Below are positions 54,149-63,393 of a stretch of DNA of 64,000 nucleotides, piece by piece. Source of the DNA: Psococerastis gibbosa (Eukaryota > Arthropoda > Insecta > Psocodea > Psocidae); contig OZ020485.1 of assembly GCA_963971405.1 (NCBI GenBank), positions 46,869,469 to 46,933,468 on the forward strand, read 5' to 3'. The notes under the pieces are model-generated. The model worked only from the letters and a program-made list of their open reading frames with translations. It ran no database searches and was not told where the DNA came from. Each line of letters starts with the position of its first letter. Within the stretch, counting starts at the first letter, position 1. Made by a program: the position numbers and the translations under genes.

Positions 54149-54855
54149 ATTGCTTTCCAATTAATACGTAGGCTAGTATAAGGAAAGCTTTGTGATGGTC
54201 AAAATTTTGGATTCCAAAATTTCACCTGATGTACACGTTTTGAGGCCCCAGGAACCCGACAAAGTGGTTTTTACGAAATATCTGTCTGTCACTCTGTTGC
54301 TCTGTCGGTCTGTCGCTCTGTCTGTCGCTCAGTCTGTCTCCCTATCGCTCTGTCTGTTCATCGATTTCCGGGCAAGCTACTCGGTCGATTTTGATGAAAT
54401 TTGGCATGTACTGCAGGTTCACAAAAGTTTTGTCTCGGAATGGTTTATTTTTATTTTGGGCTAACTCAATTTTAGGGGGTTTTATTCTCCAAAAACTCCC
54501 AAAAAACGTCTAAAAAAATTATTTCTCAAAAACTGCTCCAACGATTTCTTTTAAACTCGCATATGTTGTAGTCGTTGTTAATGTAAACAAAACGCGGTGA
54601 GTCATTTGCCCCTTGATAGTTGCTTCTGGGGGTAAACAAAAAAATAATATTTTTGCTGCACCTTTCTATCGATGATTTCTACCATCAGCTATGTTTTATG
54701 TGTTAAATAGAGTACCATACCCGGACAGGTAGCATTTCGAAGAAATATTTAGCTTTGTGCAAAAAATTATTTTTGAAGAAATTATGGAAAATTCACGCTC
54801 CCATACATTGCGTGCCCTGCCATTATAGTGTATTGGTCTGCCCGTTCTATAGAAT
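54148..54855 (+). repeat. TCTG element, copy E
   Basis: TTGCTTTCCAATTAATACGT start, TCTG/TCGC tract at about 54281-54357, then the standard body to GTGCCCTGCCATTATAGTGT. Confidence 0.75.
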
Positions 54856-54869
54856 ATGCAATCCCATCG

Positions 54870-55840
54870 ATCAATTCAGTGCTTTGGGACAGGAGATATC
54901 CAAGACCGTAGCCAGAGAAGAGGGGGGGGGGTCGAGAAGAATGCTCCGCTGTTTACAAAATTATGAAAGCAGCGAGAATTAAAGTTTTATTATGTTACTC
55001 TTGCTAAGATGGATCCCCCTCCTCGCAGTCGCCCCCCCCCCCCCCGTATATATTTTAACCTTCTTTTCCCCCCTCTCTTCTTCTCTTGTTTCTTCTCTAT
55101 TTAAGTTTAAGCATCTATCTATAATTAATACTATATTTTTGTTTTTAAGGTTAGCATGAAAAGAAGACTTATTGTTCGCTTTTTTTTCAATAAAGTCGTT
55201 TTCAATTCAATTCAATTCAAGATGCACCCGTTAGTCTAATTTTTTATATCGGCCAGAGCGACAATACATATGTTTACAAACTATCGACTACCCTAACATC
55301 AGAATCAGCATAGAGTTATTGATGTTTAACATATGGACACTTACCCCTATGTATAATGACTGTGGCAATATCTTTTCAGATAGGGACTGATTAAGGTTAT
55401 TTTTTAAGTTCAGTGCATTTTAAGTTCTGTGCAGGGCACTCTTATGTCCTGGGGGAAGGTGGAGGAACTCAATGAAGAGTCATCGGCATAAGGATGCAAA
55501 AGACAATGGGGAGCCACAATTTCTTAGAATAGTTGTCATGGCTGCAGCAGTTGCCATGACGATCGCCGATCTTCGATAGAAGGGGAATTAGAAGGACTTA
55601 CCTACATTTAGTTTTATGTTGCCTTTATTATCAAGGACGGTCGGCGGCACGGCAGCGGCGTTTCTAGACGACTCTGTTGACATTTCGGTTCAATGCGAGA
55701 ATCCTCAGATTGGGTTCGATTTTTCTTTGATCTTTCATTTTTTTTTTCATCTTCGGTCGTCCCCGGAGGCGAATTCCTGTGAGTGCCACAAGATAACATA
55801 ATAGAACATCCATTTTTCTTTTTTTCTTTTTTAGATAAAG
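54870..55840. other. Upstream of GR gene; orphan MITE end, retroposon tail
   Basis: CCAAGACCGTAGCCAGAG at about 54900 with a following G run is a MITE left end of the poly-G class. 55185-55220 has CAATAAAG then (TTCAA)n, a retroposon 3' end. 55616-55801 has an open frame of 61 codons with no recognised features. A polypyrimidine acceptor (TTCTTTTTTAG) ends at 55834, so an upstream untranslated exon of the GR gene may exist. Confidence 0.45.
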
Positions 55841-55931
55841 ATGATCGTCAATCTAATTTCTGATTGCATCTTTTATGTGTTGAAGTACTTGAAATTCCTC
55901 GGATGCCTGCCGCTAACTGAGGACAAAGAAG
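55841..55931 (+). CDS. Gustatory-receptor-like gene, exon 1
   Basis: ATG at 55841 begins MIVNLISDCIFYVLKYLKFL GCLPLTEDKE and ends in phase 1 at GTAAGTATG. Short cytoplasmic N-terminus with an LK-LG-LP motif, as at the start of many arthropod gustatory receptors. These are seven-transmembrane ligand-gated channels of taste neurons with the N-terminus inside. The ATG lies 6 bases after a strong acceptor-like site, so a 5' untranslated exon upstream is likely. Exons 1-3 join in frame to 212 codons, about half of the usual receptor length. Confidence 0.7.
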
Positions 55932-56101
55932 GTAAGTATGTTTACCGCTGTCATTTGGTATCGTTCCCTGCCAGACCAAAATTGTAGTTCTTTAGATCGT
56001 AAACTGTCAGTAACGAATTCGCTATAGACACTTAACTTTTTGCATGAGTCCGCGTCGAACGAAATTGATGGTCATGCAACTAGTTTCCGATCTTTCCACA
56101 A

Positions 56102-56222
56102 GGAGCTATATGACAACCGCTCCCATGACAACCGCTCCCATAACAACCGCTCCCATTACAACCGCTCCCATGACAACCACTACCATGACAACCGCTCCCA
56201 TGGCAACCGCTCCCATGGCAGC
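56102..56222 (+). repeat. 15-bp minisatellite, about 8 units
   Basis: GACAACCGCTCCCAT and variants repeat eight times. Because 15 is divisible by three, frames stay open (MTTAP or HDNRS peptides). It lies in the first GR intron and is not part of a recognised exon. Confidence 0.9.
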
Positions 56223-56699
56223 TGTAAAGGGACAGTCGAAAGAAATGAAGCCTTATTGACGTGAAAAAGTAAATTTCACATGTAATATCGGCCGTAGAAC
56301 AGTAAATGAGATGTCTTAAAGTAGAAAAAATGTTTCTCTACATTTAGATGTAGGCTGCATTATGCTGCTATCACTAACACTGCTCTTTACGGAACTTGAA
56401 AATGGACACTGAGAATTTCAACTCAAAGAAGTTCCAAAACTGTGACCAATTGCTGTTAGTGACGTGGTGCAAAGGCTGAGCTGCAGGCTACTAGCGGGGT
56501 CGCAGGTGGCGAAAAGGCCACCGTCCAGATATGGTGGCTAGCTGCAAATATAACGAATAAGTAGTCTCCGAACAAACAGCTGCATAATTGGAGGGTGTGG
56601 TTTCAAGTCTGGTGGTGCAGGCTTGTCTAGAAAAAGCCACAGTATAGCCCGAGGATGACTATGTGACGGGCGAATAGTTGCCGTAATTTTCCCACATTT

Positions 56700-56990
56700 T
56701 AGCATACCCTACAGGATATAACAGCAATGTATTAATTCAACTCTCAAGTTGTAGAAGACTACATCATGCATCATATAATATAATAAGGAATTTTAATTTT
56801 TTAAATTTCACGTAAAATAGATACCATGAAAAAACTACAAAACAAAAATTAATAATCTCCTATTATATGATGCTTAACATAGTAGTCTTCTACATCTTAA
56901 ATGAACCTATATTATAATAACTTGCTTAGTTAATTAATTAAAAAATAAGAAGTATTAAATTCCGGGCAGTCAAATCTTAATATTTTCAAT
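56700..56990. mobile_element. Foldback MITE, GR-intron family, copy 1
   Basis: Left half has TTGTAGAAGACTACATCATG CATCATATAA; the right half carries the inverted ATATGATGCTTAACATAGTA GTCTTCTACA and TTAGTTAATTAATTAAAAAA. Same order as copy 2 at 57524-57904. It ends only a few bases before the exon 2 acceptor. Confidence 0.75.
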
Positions 56991-56999
56991 ATTTTTTAG

Positions 57000-57253
57000 G
57001 AAATTTGCAATTTTCATGGAGATCTCTGCAATCATTAGGAAGTGCCGTAACAATGACCATCGTTAGCGCCATTTCCATGCGGATTTTCATGGTCTTGTGG
57101 GCGATTTCAACCGAAAACAAAATGTCTTCAGGAGATTCATTTGTCATCTACTTCTTTATGTCAGTGGTGGCGATGGCACCATTGCTGGGCATATGCATGT
57201 CCTTAGATAGCCAAAATGTGATAGACTACTTTGAAGACTGGAAGTCGTACCAG
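57000..57253 (+). CDS. Gustatory-receptor-like gene, exon 2 (TM1-TM2)
   Basis: Acceptor ATATTTTTTAG, donor GTAAATGG. After GNLQFSWRSLQSLG it encodes a hydrophobic segment SAVTMTIVSAISMRIFMVLW, a short loop AISTENKMSSGDS, a second segment FVIYFFMSVVAMAPLLGICM, and SLDSQNVIDYFEDWKSYQ. The F--W---- end is a typical GR intracellular loop 1. Exits in phase 0. Confidence 0.82.
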
Positions 57254-57523
57254 GTAAATGGGAATTTTCTTGCCATGGGTTTTCAGCGTCCTCCCTCTTC
57301 TAGCATTTACTGTATCAGTGGGGATTTTACCTTACTGGTACTTTATTATCTGTTCCCCTGAATGCATGGCAGAGGCATGTAAGACGGAGATCATATAGTA
57401 TCATAGACAACTTGGGCAAGAAATCTTCGATAGACCAACATATCTATAGTGGTATCGCAGCAGTCCACAAATTTCTGAAATTGCGTTTTGGGCACCGATG
57501 AATTCGCTAGCAGTCTGAAGAGT

Positions 57524-57904
57524 GTACAGCCCATAGGAAAGTAGCAGCCCGAAATTTAATACTTTTTATTTTTTCTTTAATTAACTAAGCATGTTATTAA
57601 AAATTTGGCTCATCAAAGTTGTAGAAGACTACTTCATGCATCATATAATAAGGTATTTTTAGTTTTCGAAATTGTACTTATTTTATAAAATCGATTACGG
57701 TATACGTAAAAAGTTATTGTTTATAAAATATTTGAATGTTTATGAAAAAAGTACAATTTCGAAAATTAAAAATATCTTATAATATGATGCATGAAGTAGT
57801 CTTCTACAACTTTGATGAGCCAAATCTTTAATAACATGCTTAGTTAATTAAATAAAAAATACAAAGTAAAAAATTTCGGGCTGCCAATTTCCTACGGGCT
57901 GTAC
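57524..57904. mobile_element. Foldback MITE, GR-intron family, copy 2 (best)
   Basis: Arms of about 155 bp. The left begins GTACAGCCCATAGGAAAGTA-like sequence and has GTTGTAGAAGACTACTTCAT; the right is its inverted copy, ending TTTCCTACGGGCTGTAC. The inner loop of about 60 bp is TA-rich. Confidence 0.88.
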
Positions 57905-57954
57905 GATTTGGGACTAACGTAACAACTCAATTGTTTTAAACAAATAAGTGCCAA

Positions 57955-58190
57955 ATGCGCGGGAAATTCAAATTGATAAATTAATCCCCGGCTATGTTTT
58001 TGGTGAGTTTTCAATTTCTTCTCCCATAGATGTAGACACATTAATTAATAGGCCTATTCATATTAGCCTATATATATATATCAAAATTATACCTGTACAT
58101 TTTAATGTTTTAAGTATTTACTTCAATTATAAAACAAAGCAACCATTCTCTAGTATTTCAATAATTTATAAATTTGAATTTCCCGCGCAT
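57955..58190. mobile_element. Small inverted-repeat element (candidate MITE)
   Basis: ATGCGCGGGAAATTCAAATT at about 57955 and its complement AATTTGAATTTCCCGCGCAT at about 58171-58190 form the ends of a 235-bp unit. No TSD was recognised. Confidence 0.65.
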
Positions 58191-58498
58191 ATTTTAACAC
58201 CATCATGTGACACCTTACTAATTCGGTATTAAAAAATAAACCCCGTATTATTTTTTTAATTATTATTTTATTTTTTTAACAAAATATGTAAATCACCGCA
58301 ACATCAGAAGTAACCTATAGATACAGTAATTACTATAACCAATATAGGGGCCCATCAAAGAGAAATCTGCATCCCTTTACCGATATAAACTCGAAGTATG
58401 AGCATAGTATAAAATAATATAAAAAATTGTAGTATTTATTTTATTGTTTGCATTGTATAATGTATGAAGGAAGGAAATAAATAAGTTTATTTATGACA

Positions 58499-58715
58499 GG
58501 ACATGTAGAGTAGTGGCACGGACTAAGACTTTTACCCGAAAGGTTTTTGGTTCGAGTCCTACACTTCCTACATTTTCTGGCCATGCTCTGGAGGACATGT
58601 AAACAAGTGGTCCCGGACCTTCCTAGTTGAGTGTAAGAGAGGGCTTTATATCCCTTACTCCGCTAGGTTGGCTTAGTAATACAATAAAAAGTCCATATTT
58701 ATTTATTTATTATAT
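58499..58715 (+). mobile_element. SINE family A, full copy
   Basis: A box ATGTAGAGTAGTGGCACG, B box GGTTCGAGTCC, diverged core at 58580-58616, AGGGCTTTATATCCCTTACT, then an (ATTT)n tail. In GR intron 2. Confidence 0.87.
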
Positions 58716-58942
58716 CCAAACCGGGAGTGTTCCATTCAATCAATCAATAATCAAAATATATTTCCAAAAAATACAATTTTTACAGTTACATTAATCCCAA
58801 ATCGTCGTAATAGGGCTGTTGGTTGAAATCTATCCATTGAATCTATTATCAGAAGCTAATTCTGGTTATCCGGATATGGAAGAAATCAGAAAACTATGGC
58901 CAATAGGAGTTAGTCACGTTCTCATTTCATTAGAGGAGGAAA

Positions 58943-59034
58943 GACATGAAAAAATGGACTCAAGGATTTGGGACAGTGGTCAGCCCACCACCCTGTCAAG
59001 GCAGAGACTCGGGTTCGACTCCCGTTTATGTCAA
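58943..59034 (+). pseudogene. tRNA-Asp-like sequence
   Basis: CAGTGGTCAGCC (D-arm/A box), CACCCTGTCAAGG (anticodon arm with GTC) and CTCGGGTTCGACTCCCG (perfect T-arm/B box). GACAT at the 5' side and ATGTC at the 3' side can pair as an acceptor stem, but the spacing of the acceptor and D-arm is too long for a canonical tRNA. Most likely a tRNA pseudogene or the head of an unrecognised SINE. Confidence 0.55.
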
Positions 59035-59257
59035 TTTTTCAATGATTTCCTATTTCTAATTCCCCTGCCTATATAGGAGGCTTTCTACAGTTAAACAGGT
59101 GCTCTGAAACGCTAATTGTTGGTGTATGATAATTTACCATGTACGCATCATGTTTTAATTCTACAGAATGTAGAATAGCGAATAATTCTTCTGATTCTTA
59201 TATACGAGTATTCTATTAGCTCTACAATATATATTTCTGATATAAAATAGTGAATTT

Positions 59258-59362
59258 TCGTTTTATTACTAAGCCAACTTAGCGGAGGTAGGGCTATAAA
59301 GCCCTCTCTTACACTCAAGTAGAAAGGCCCGGGACCGCCTGCTTTACATGCCCTCCGAAGCA
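59258..59362 (-). mobile_element. SINE family A, headless copy
   Basis: Core and 3' segment only (GGGCTATAAAGCCCTCTC on the + strand). It ends inside the core, so the tRNA-like head is missing, as in a 5'-truncated insertion. Confidence 0.8.
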
Positions 59363-59699
59363 ATTCAACTCCGTAGAAATTCAACTCCGAAGAAATTCAA
59401 CTTTGTAGAAAAAAATATTGCAAAGGTGTCCGATTTGTTCGAGGACATGCTACGTAGAAAATTAGCACCCCAAAATTTGTTGTTTTTATTGAATTTTTAT
59501 TTTCTAATTAATTAACAAAGCAAGTTATTAATGATTTGGCTCATGGAAGTTGTAGATGACTACTTCATGCATAATATAATAGGAAATATTAAATTGGTGG
59601 TACCAGTTCTTTCATAAAACCAGATAAAAGCAGTGGGGACTAAATGTGCGCGTAAACTAGAATTTTTGGAAAACTACAGAACTGGAAAGTAAATACTGT

Positions 59700-60440
59700 C
59701 CCTGAAAGATTATCCCAAAAATATTATACCACATGTTTTTGTAAACAAATACTTTAAGAATAAACTGTTGCTTTACCCGACTCATACATGGCACCGTTTC
59801 TATACGGATGGCTCCAAAACCAAGTACGGCGCTGGGGCCGGTGTGTCATACAATTCAGACCTACTCCTCATAACATTATTGCCGCAAGCGTACGTCTATG
59901 CAGCGGAACTTGCAGCTATACATCAGGCAATATTGCATATTATAAGACATTCCATAGACAGAGTACTTATCATCTCCGACAGCTTAGCCGCACTCAGAGC
60001 TATTCAGCAGTTATATCCTAAAAATCCCCTAATACACCTAATTATTAATTTAATCGCATGCCTACCACCGACCCAATGCATTGAGTTTCTCTGGGCGCCA
60101 TCCCACATAGGTAATGACAGGGCCGACAACGCAGTCAATTCTGCAACAAGTCTTCACTCTCCCCCTTCCCCTTACTTTCCCCCGTCAGACTTTAAAAATA
60201 CAGCACACAACCTCTTAACAGAATGTTGGCAGGCAGAGAGGAGTACTGCAAGGGAAAATAAGCTAAGAACAATACAGCCAAGGGTGGGGGGGCTGGAACT
60301 TGTTCGAACACCAGATTAGTAGAAGAGACCAAGTGAAGGTGGTTCGTATGAGAATAGGACATACAAGGTTAACACATGGACACCTAATGGCGGGCACCCC
60401 ACCACCCATATGCCACAATTGTCAGGTATGACTAACTATT
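59700..60440 (+). pseudogene. LINE RNase H domain and zinc knuckle, first part
   Basis: TWHRFYTDGSKTKYGAGAGV (first catalytic Asp), YVYAAELAAIHQAILHII (Glu), VLIISDSLAALRAIQQLY (Asp) and IEFLWAPSHIGNDRADNAV (His/Asp) form a complete RNase H. A frameshift near 60290 leads to RMRIGHTRLTHGHLMAG, TPPPICHNCQ, the first half of a C-C-H-C knuckle. Jockey/I/R1-type LINE. Confidence 0.88.
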
Positions 60441-60682
60441 CCTACATACATACACATACATACACTAGATTCGCCAAGATCTGATGTGGTTTCGCTCTCC
60501 ATGTGTGAATGAGTGTGTGAATGAGTGTTATAATTTTTTGTGTATTTGCAACTATTTTTGTATTTACAGCTTAGTAACACTAATTAACTAGCCCTCTAGT
60601 TGAGTGTAAGAAAGGGCCCGAAGGCCCTAACTCCGCTAGGGGAGCCTAGTGCAATAAAGAAACAATTACTTTAATTCCTCAC
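60441..60682 (+). mobile_element. SINE-tailed insert inside the LINE zinc knuckle
   Basis: The knuckle CHNC is separated from IPHIIIECLVYSRYRTF (60683 onward) by about 240 bp. The insert begins with a (CATA)n run and ends with AGTTGAGTGTAAGAAAGGGC, CTAACTCCGCTAGG and AATAAAG, a SINE A-type 3' segment. The junctions share ATTCCT, a possible worn TSD. Confidence 0.65.
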
Positions 60683-60989
60683 ATTATCATAGAATGCCTT
60701 GTCTACTCAAGATACAGAACCTTCCCTCCTAATACAGATTTCCAGAAAGCAGTCTCACACAATACAGTACTTCTCCAGCACACCATTCCTCACCTACACT
60801 CAGCAGCTCTGGCAAGCCTCATCTAACAAACAAAACACTGCCCTTAGATGGTCACTGGGCAACCCTTTGTCCAATGCCCTCCTGATCACAGTTTGCCACA
60901 CACCATCAACTCACACACACACACAATACAGGCAACCAACACCGGCAAACCACAAACCCGAAAGCGCGTTTACCCACATGGGTCTGGCG

Positions 60990-61023
<34 letters not shown>
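60683..61023 (+). pseudogene. LINE zinc knuckle end, 3' UTR and poly-A tail
   Basis: HIIIECLVYSRYRTFPPNTD then a non-coding 3' region with a (CACA)n run and GGGTCTGGCGCTTAAAAAAA, ending in a poly-A of about 30 bases. Confidence 0.8.
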
Positions 61024-61026
<3 letters not shown>

Positions 61027-61202
61027 AATACATAATGCACGAAGCAGTCTTCTATAACTTGATTGAGCCAAATTTTTAATAACTTCCTCAGTTAATGAAA
61101 TAAAAAATGAAAATTATTTAATTTTGGGGTGGCAATTTTCTACGCAGCATATCCTCTTAATGGCTAATTGAAAACTAACCTTTTTTTTCTATATACATAT
61201 AG

Positions 61203-61493
61203 CGAGCTCACGAGTTTATCACTGGAAGAGTTTTAAGTCAGAACAATAAGAGACTCCAATTGTTCTGCGTAGTGCTCTCCGTTGTAAAGGCCCTCGTCTT
61301 CGCGACTCTGTCCGTGCGGCTTCTCTCCAGTGCAGTAGGTGACAAAAAAGAATTGTCCTTTTGGCAATTTTACGCGCCATTTTCAAACATTATCGTCTAC
61401 TACTTTGCCGTAACCGACGGACTTTTGGCCGCAACGCTATGGACAATGAAAGGAGTACGCGAAGCAGCTGAAGACTTGACTATTGGTTTTAAG
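61203..61493 (+). CDS. Gustatory-receptor-like gene, exon 3 (TM3-TM4)
   Basis: Acceptor ATATACATATAG, donor GTACCGTG (a weaker donor). Phase 0 on both sides, 97 codons. RAHEFITGRVLSQNNKRLQ then hydrophobic LFCVVLSVVKALVFATLSVR, LSSAVGDKKELSFWQFYAPF, and hydrophobic NIIVYYFAVTDGLLAATLWT, MKGVREAAEDL. The layout fits TM3, extracellular loop 2 and TM4 of a GR. The remaining exons, including the conserved C-terminal TYhhhhhQF motif, must lie to the right of the window; I did not find them before 64000. Confidence 0.82.
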
Positions 61494-61702
61494 GTACCGT
61501 GGGCTACTGTACATAAAATAATATCGATAAACGCATTGGTGGTTTAATTTTTCGTGGCCCGGCACTGACCGACCACTTTCGGAATCAGTCGTGACGACCA
61601 AATAATTTGATGGATGAAATCAAACTTTAAGAACATGGCCATTCCCTTTTAAAATAATTATAATCCACATTGAATATTATTATAATAATGGCCAACGGCC
61701 TT

Positions 61703-61872
61703 CAATAACGGATCCACAGGGGGGTCAGGGGGGTCATGACCCCCCTAAATGAGTAAATTCATAAGATACCTAATAAATAAAAAATCAACTTATCAACAAA
61801 AAATTACTTGTGAAACTTAAGAAAAACTTGTAACCCCCCCCCCCCCTAAATTTTCCCCTGGATCTGCCCTTG
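61703..61872. mobile_element. hAT-type MITE, poly-G class, with perfect TSD
   Basis: Left end CAATAACGGATCCA, reversed right end CAAGGGCAGATCCA. Exact TSD ACGGCCTT at 61695-61702 and 61873-61880. G/C runs inside both ends. Confidence 0.9.
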
Positions 61873-61924
61873 ACGGCCTTACCATATTGATTCCATTACA
61901 GCAGAGCATGTTTTAAACTGCGGC

Positions 61925-62545
61925 AAACTTGGTCGTGTGCATAGCGTTGGCAGGGGAACAAGGTGGGACATGATAACGCACTGAGACTATACCATTCAGT
62001 CTACGTGCATGTCGAGTTCTGGTCACCTCCGATTTAATCGTGTGGCTTTACCATGTTCCTCAAGTGGTTCGGAATCCACTATAATCAAGAGGTCTACCCT
62101 GTCAGTCAACTCCCCTTTCCCCGAGGTGAAAGAGTCTGCCCTTAGGGTGCCTCAAGTTAACAACAAACTCACTCCCCCCGCTAGGCTGACAGGGTTGCTT
62201 AAATCAGAAATGCTGAAAGCAGGCGTTAGAAACAACAACATTGAAAATAATTATTTCCCGAGCTTGACTATTGAAAACTTTATTCTTTGCTAGTAGTAGT
62301 AGTAGTGTTCGTCGGGTTAATAACGACTTAGGCCTCATATTTGGGCCCATAGAGCGACCCCGACTTGACTGTCCTATGCCAGCCCATAAGACAGTGGACC
62401 TCCTGATTATAGTGGATTCCGAACCTCTTGGGAAACACAGTGAAGTCACACGATTAGTTTGGAGGTGACCAGGGCAAGTTCTACCATGTTTCCCTGCCGG
62501 CACTGTGCACACGACCAAGTTGTCTGCAGCTTTGAACCTGCTCTG
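61925..62545. repeat. Inverted pair of a dispersed repeat
   Basis: 61925-62240 (-) and 62280-62545 (+) both carry the TATAGTGGATTCCGAACC block in opposite orientation. Around 62285-62305 is a (TAG)n run. The first copy matches 34320-34585, the second 53690-53935. Confidence 0.8.
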
Positions 62546-63025
62546 GTCCGCTGGATTTAACTTGGTATGGGGGCTGGCTTATTCTTTGTTAGAGACGTGG
62601 TTTTGTACATCATTATATAGATAGAACACCGTGTATTTCTCAACAAAATATAGGTGGACATAAAATGACAAGCTGTGCCCCCTCAAGCCGAAGCGTGGGA
62701 GGGTGGCACATCAAACCTAATATAAGTGAATATTAACAAATTCTATGTAACATGGAAAAACAAGAAAAATCAGACTATTTCCCTTGTTAAGCAATACAAT
62801 GGCAAGGTATAGGTTACACTTACAAGTTTCAATTAAATTTTATAAAATTGTCAAGTTGCTTGCAACTACGTCTTATCTATGTAGTTATTACAGAAAAATA
62901 CATAGTTTGTCCCTCCGGGGCAACCTATCAGCGCACTGGGTCATCAAGTTTCGTGCTTTCCTTGATGACTGTAAAAGAAGTACCTAGTGAACATACGATG
63001 AGGAAGAGGGTATGGGCGAGCATAT
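62545..63025. other. No recognised feature
   Basis: Non-coding. Any further GR exon is expected to the right, but none was recognised here. Confidence 0.4.
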
Positions 63026-63029
63026 ACAT

Positions 63030-63175
63030 TCTATGACTGTCAGCTGTGGGAAAACGAGAGGAGAGCATGGGAAACCAAGATTGGAGCTCTAAATGGGAAC
63101 ATAGTGCTGAAAATGCTCACTGCTTCAGACGGTGGCGGCTTGGTGCACTGTGAAGGAGTTGGCATGGCTGATTAG
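63030..63175 (+). pseudogene. LINE C-terminal relic
   Basis: YDCQLWENERRAWETKIGAL NGNIVLKMLTASDGGG then a stop. C-LWE-ERR-WE---G------ML-SD is reminiscent of an R1/Jockey-type C-terminus after the zinc knuckle. Short, so the call is modest. Confidence 0.5.
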
Positions 63176-63393
63176 AGCCGCAAGATGAATGAGGAAAGAA
63201 CTGAACCAAAATTAGAACTAAGCTGTTGCAGCTATAGCAGCAGGAAAATACACGACAATTCCGAAGTAATGTTGAAAAGCGGGTCCAGGATAGTTCGTAG
63301 TAGGGGATGGGGGTGGGGGGGGGGGGGGGTCATCGTGTTGGAATGCATAGCAACGCACAAAAAGAAATTGAACCAAAAAATTGTAAGTAAATA

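Larger units (their letters stand above)
59440..61165. mobile_element. Foldback MITE, GR-intron family, copy 3, split by a LINE
   Basis: Left arm 59440-59592 (ATGCTACGTAGAAAATTAGC, GTTGTAGATGACTACTTCAT) and right arm 61025-61165 (its inverted copy, ending AATTTTCTACGCAGCATATC). In between lies the LINE fragment at 59600-61023. Confidence 0.82.

Noticed and set aside
55616..55801. 61-codon frame upstream of the GR start
   Set aside because: No hydrophobic or GR-like features; at most part of an untranslated exon.
56040..56264. Frames through the 15-bp repeat as a secreted repeat protein
   Set aside because: No signal peptide and no splice support; both frames are open only because the unit length is divisible by three.
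57948..58232. 94-codon frame in the GR intron
   Set aside because: It is nearly coextensive with an inverted-repeat element and has no GR features or splice sites.
63182..63391. 69-codon frame with a Gly/Trp-rich stretch
   Set aside because: The unusual composition comes from a G-run, and there is no family resemblance.
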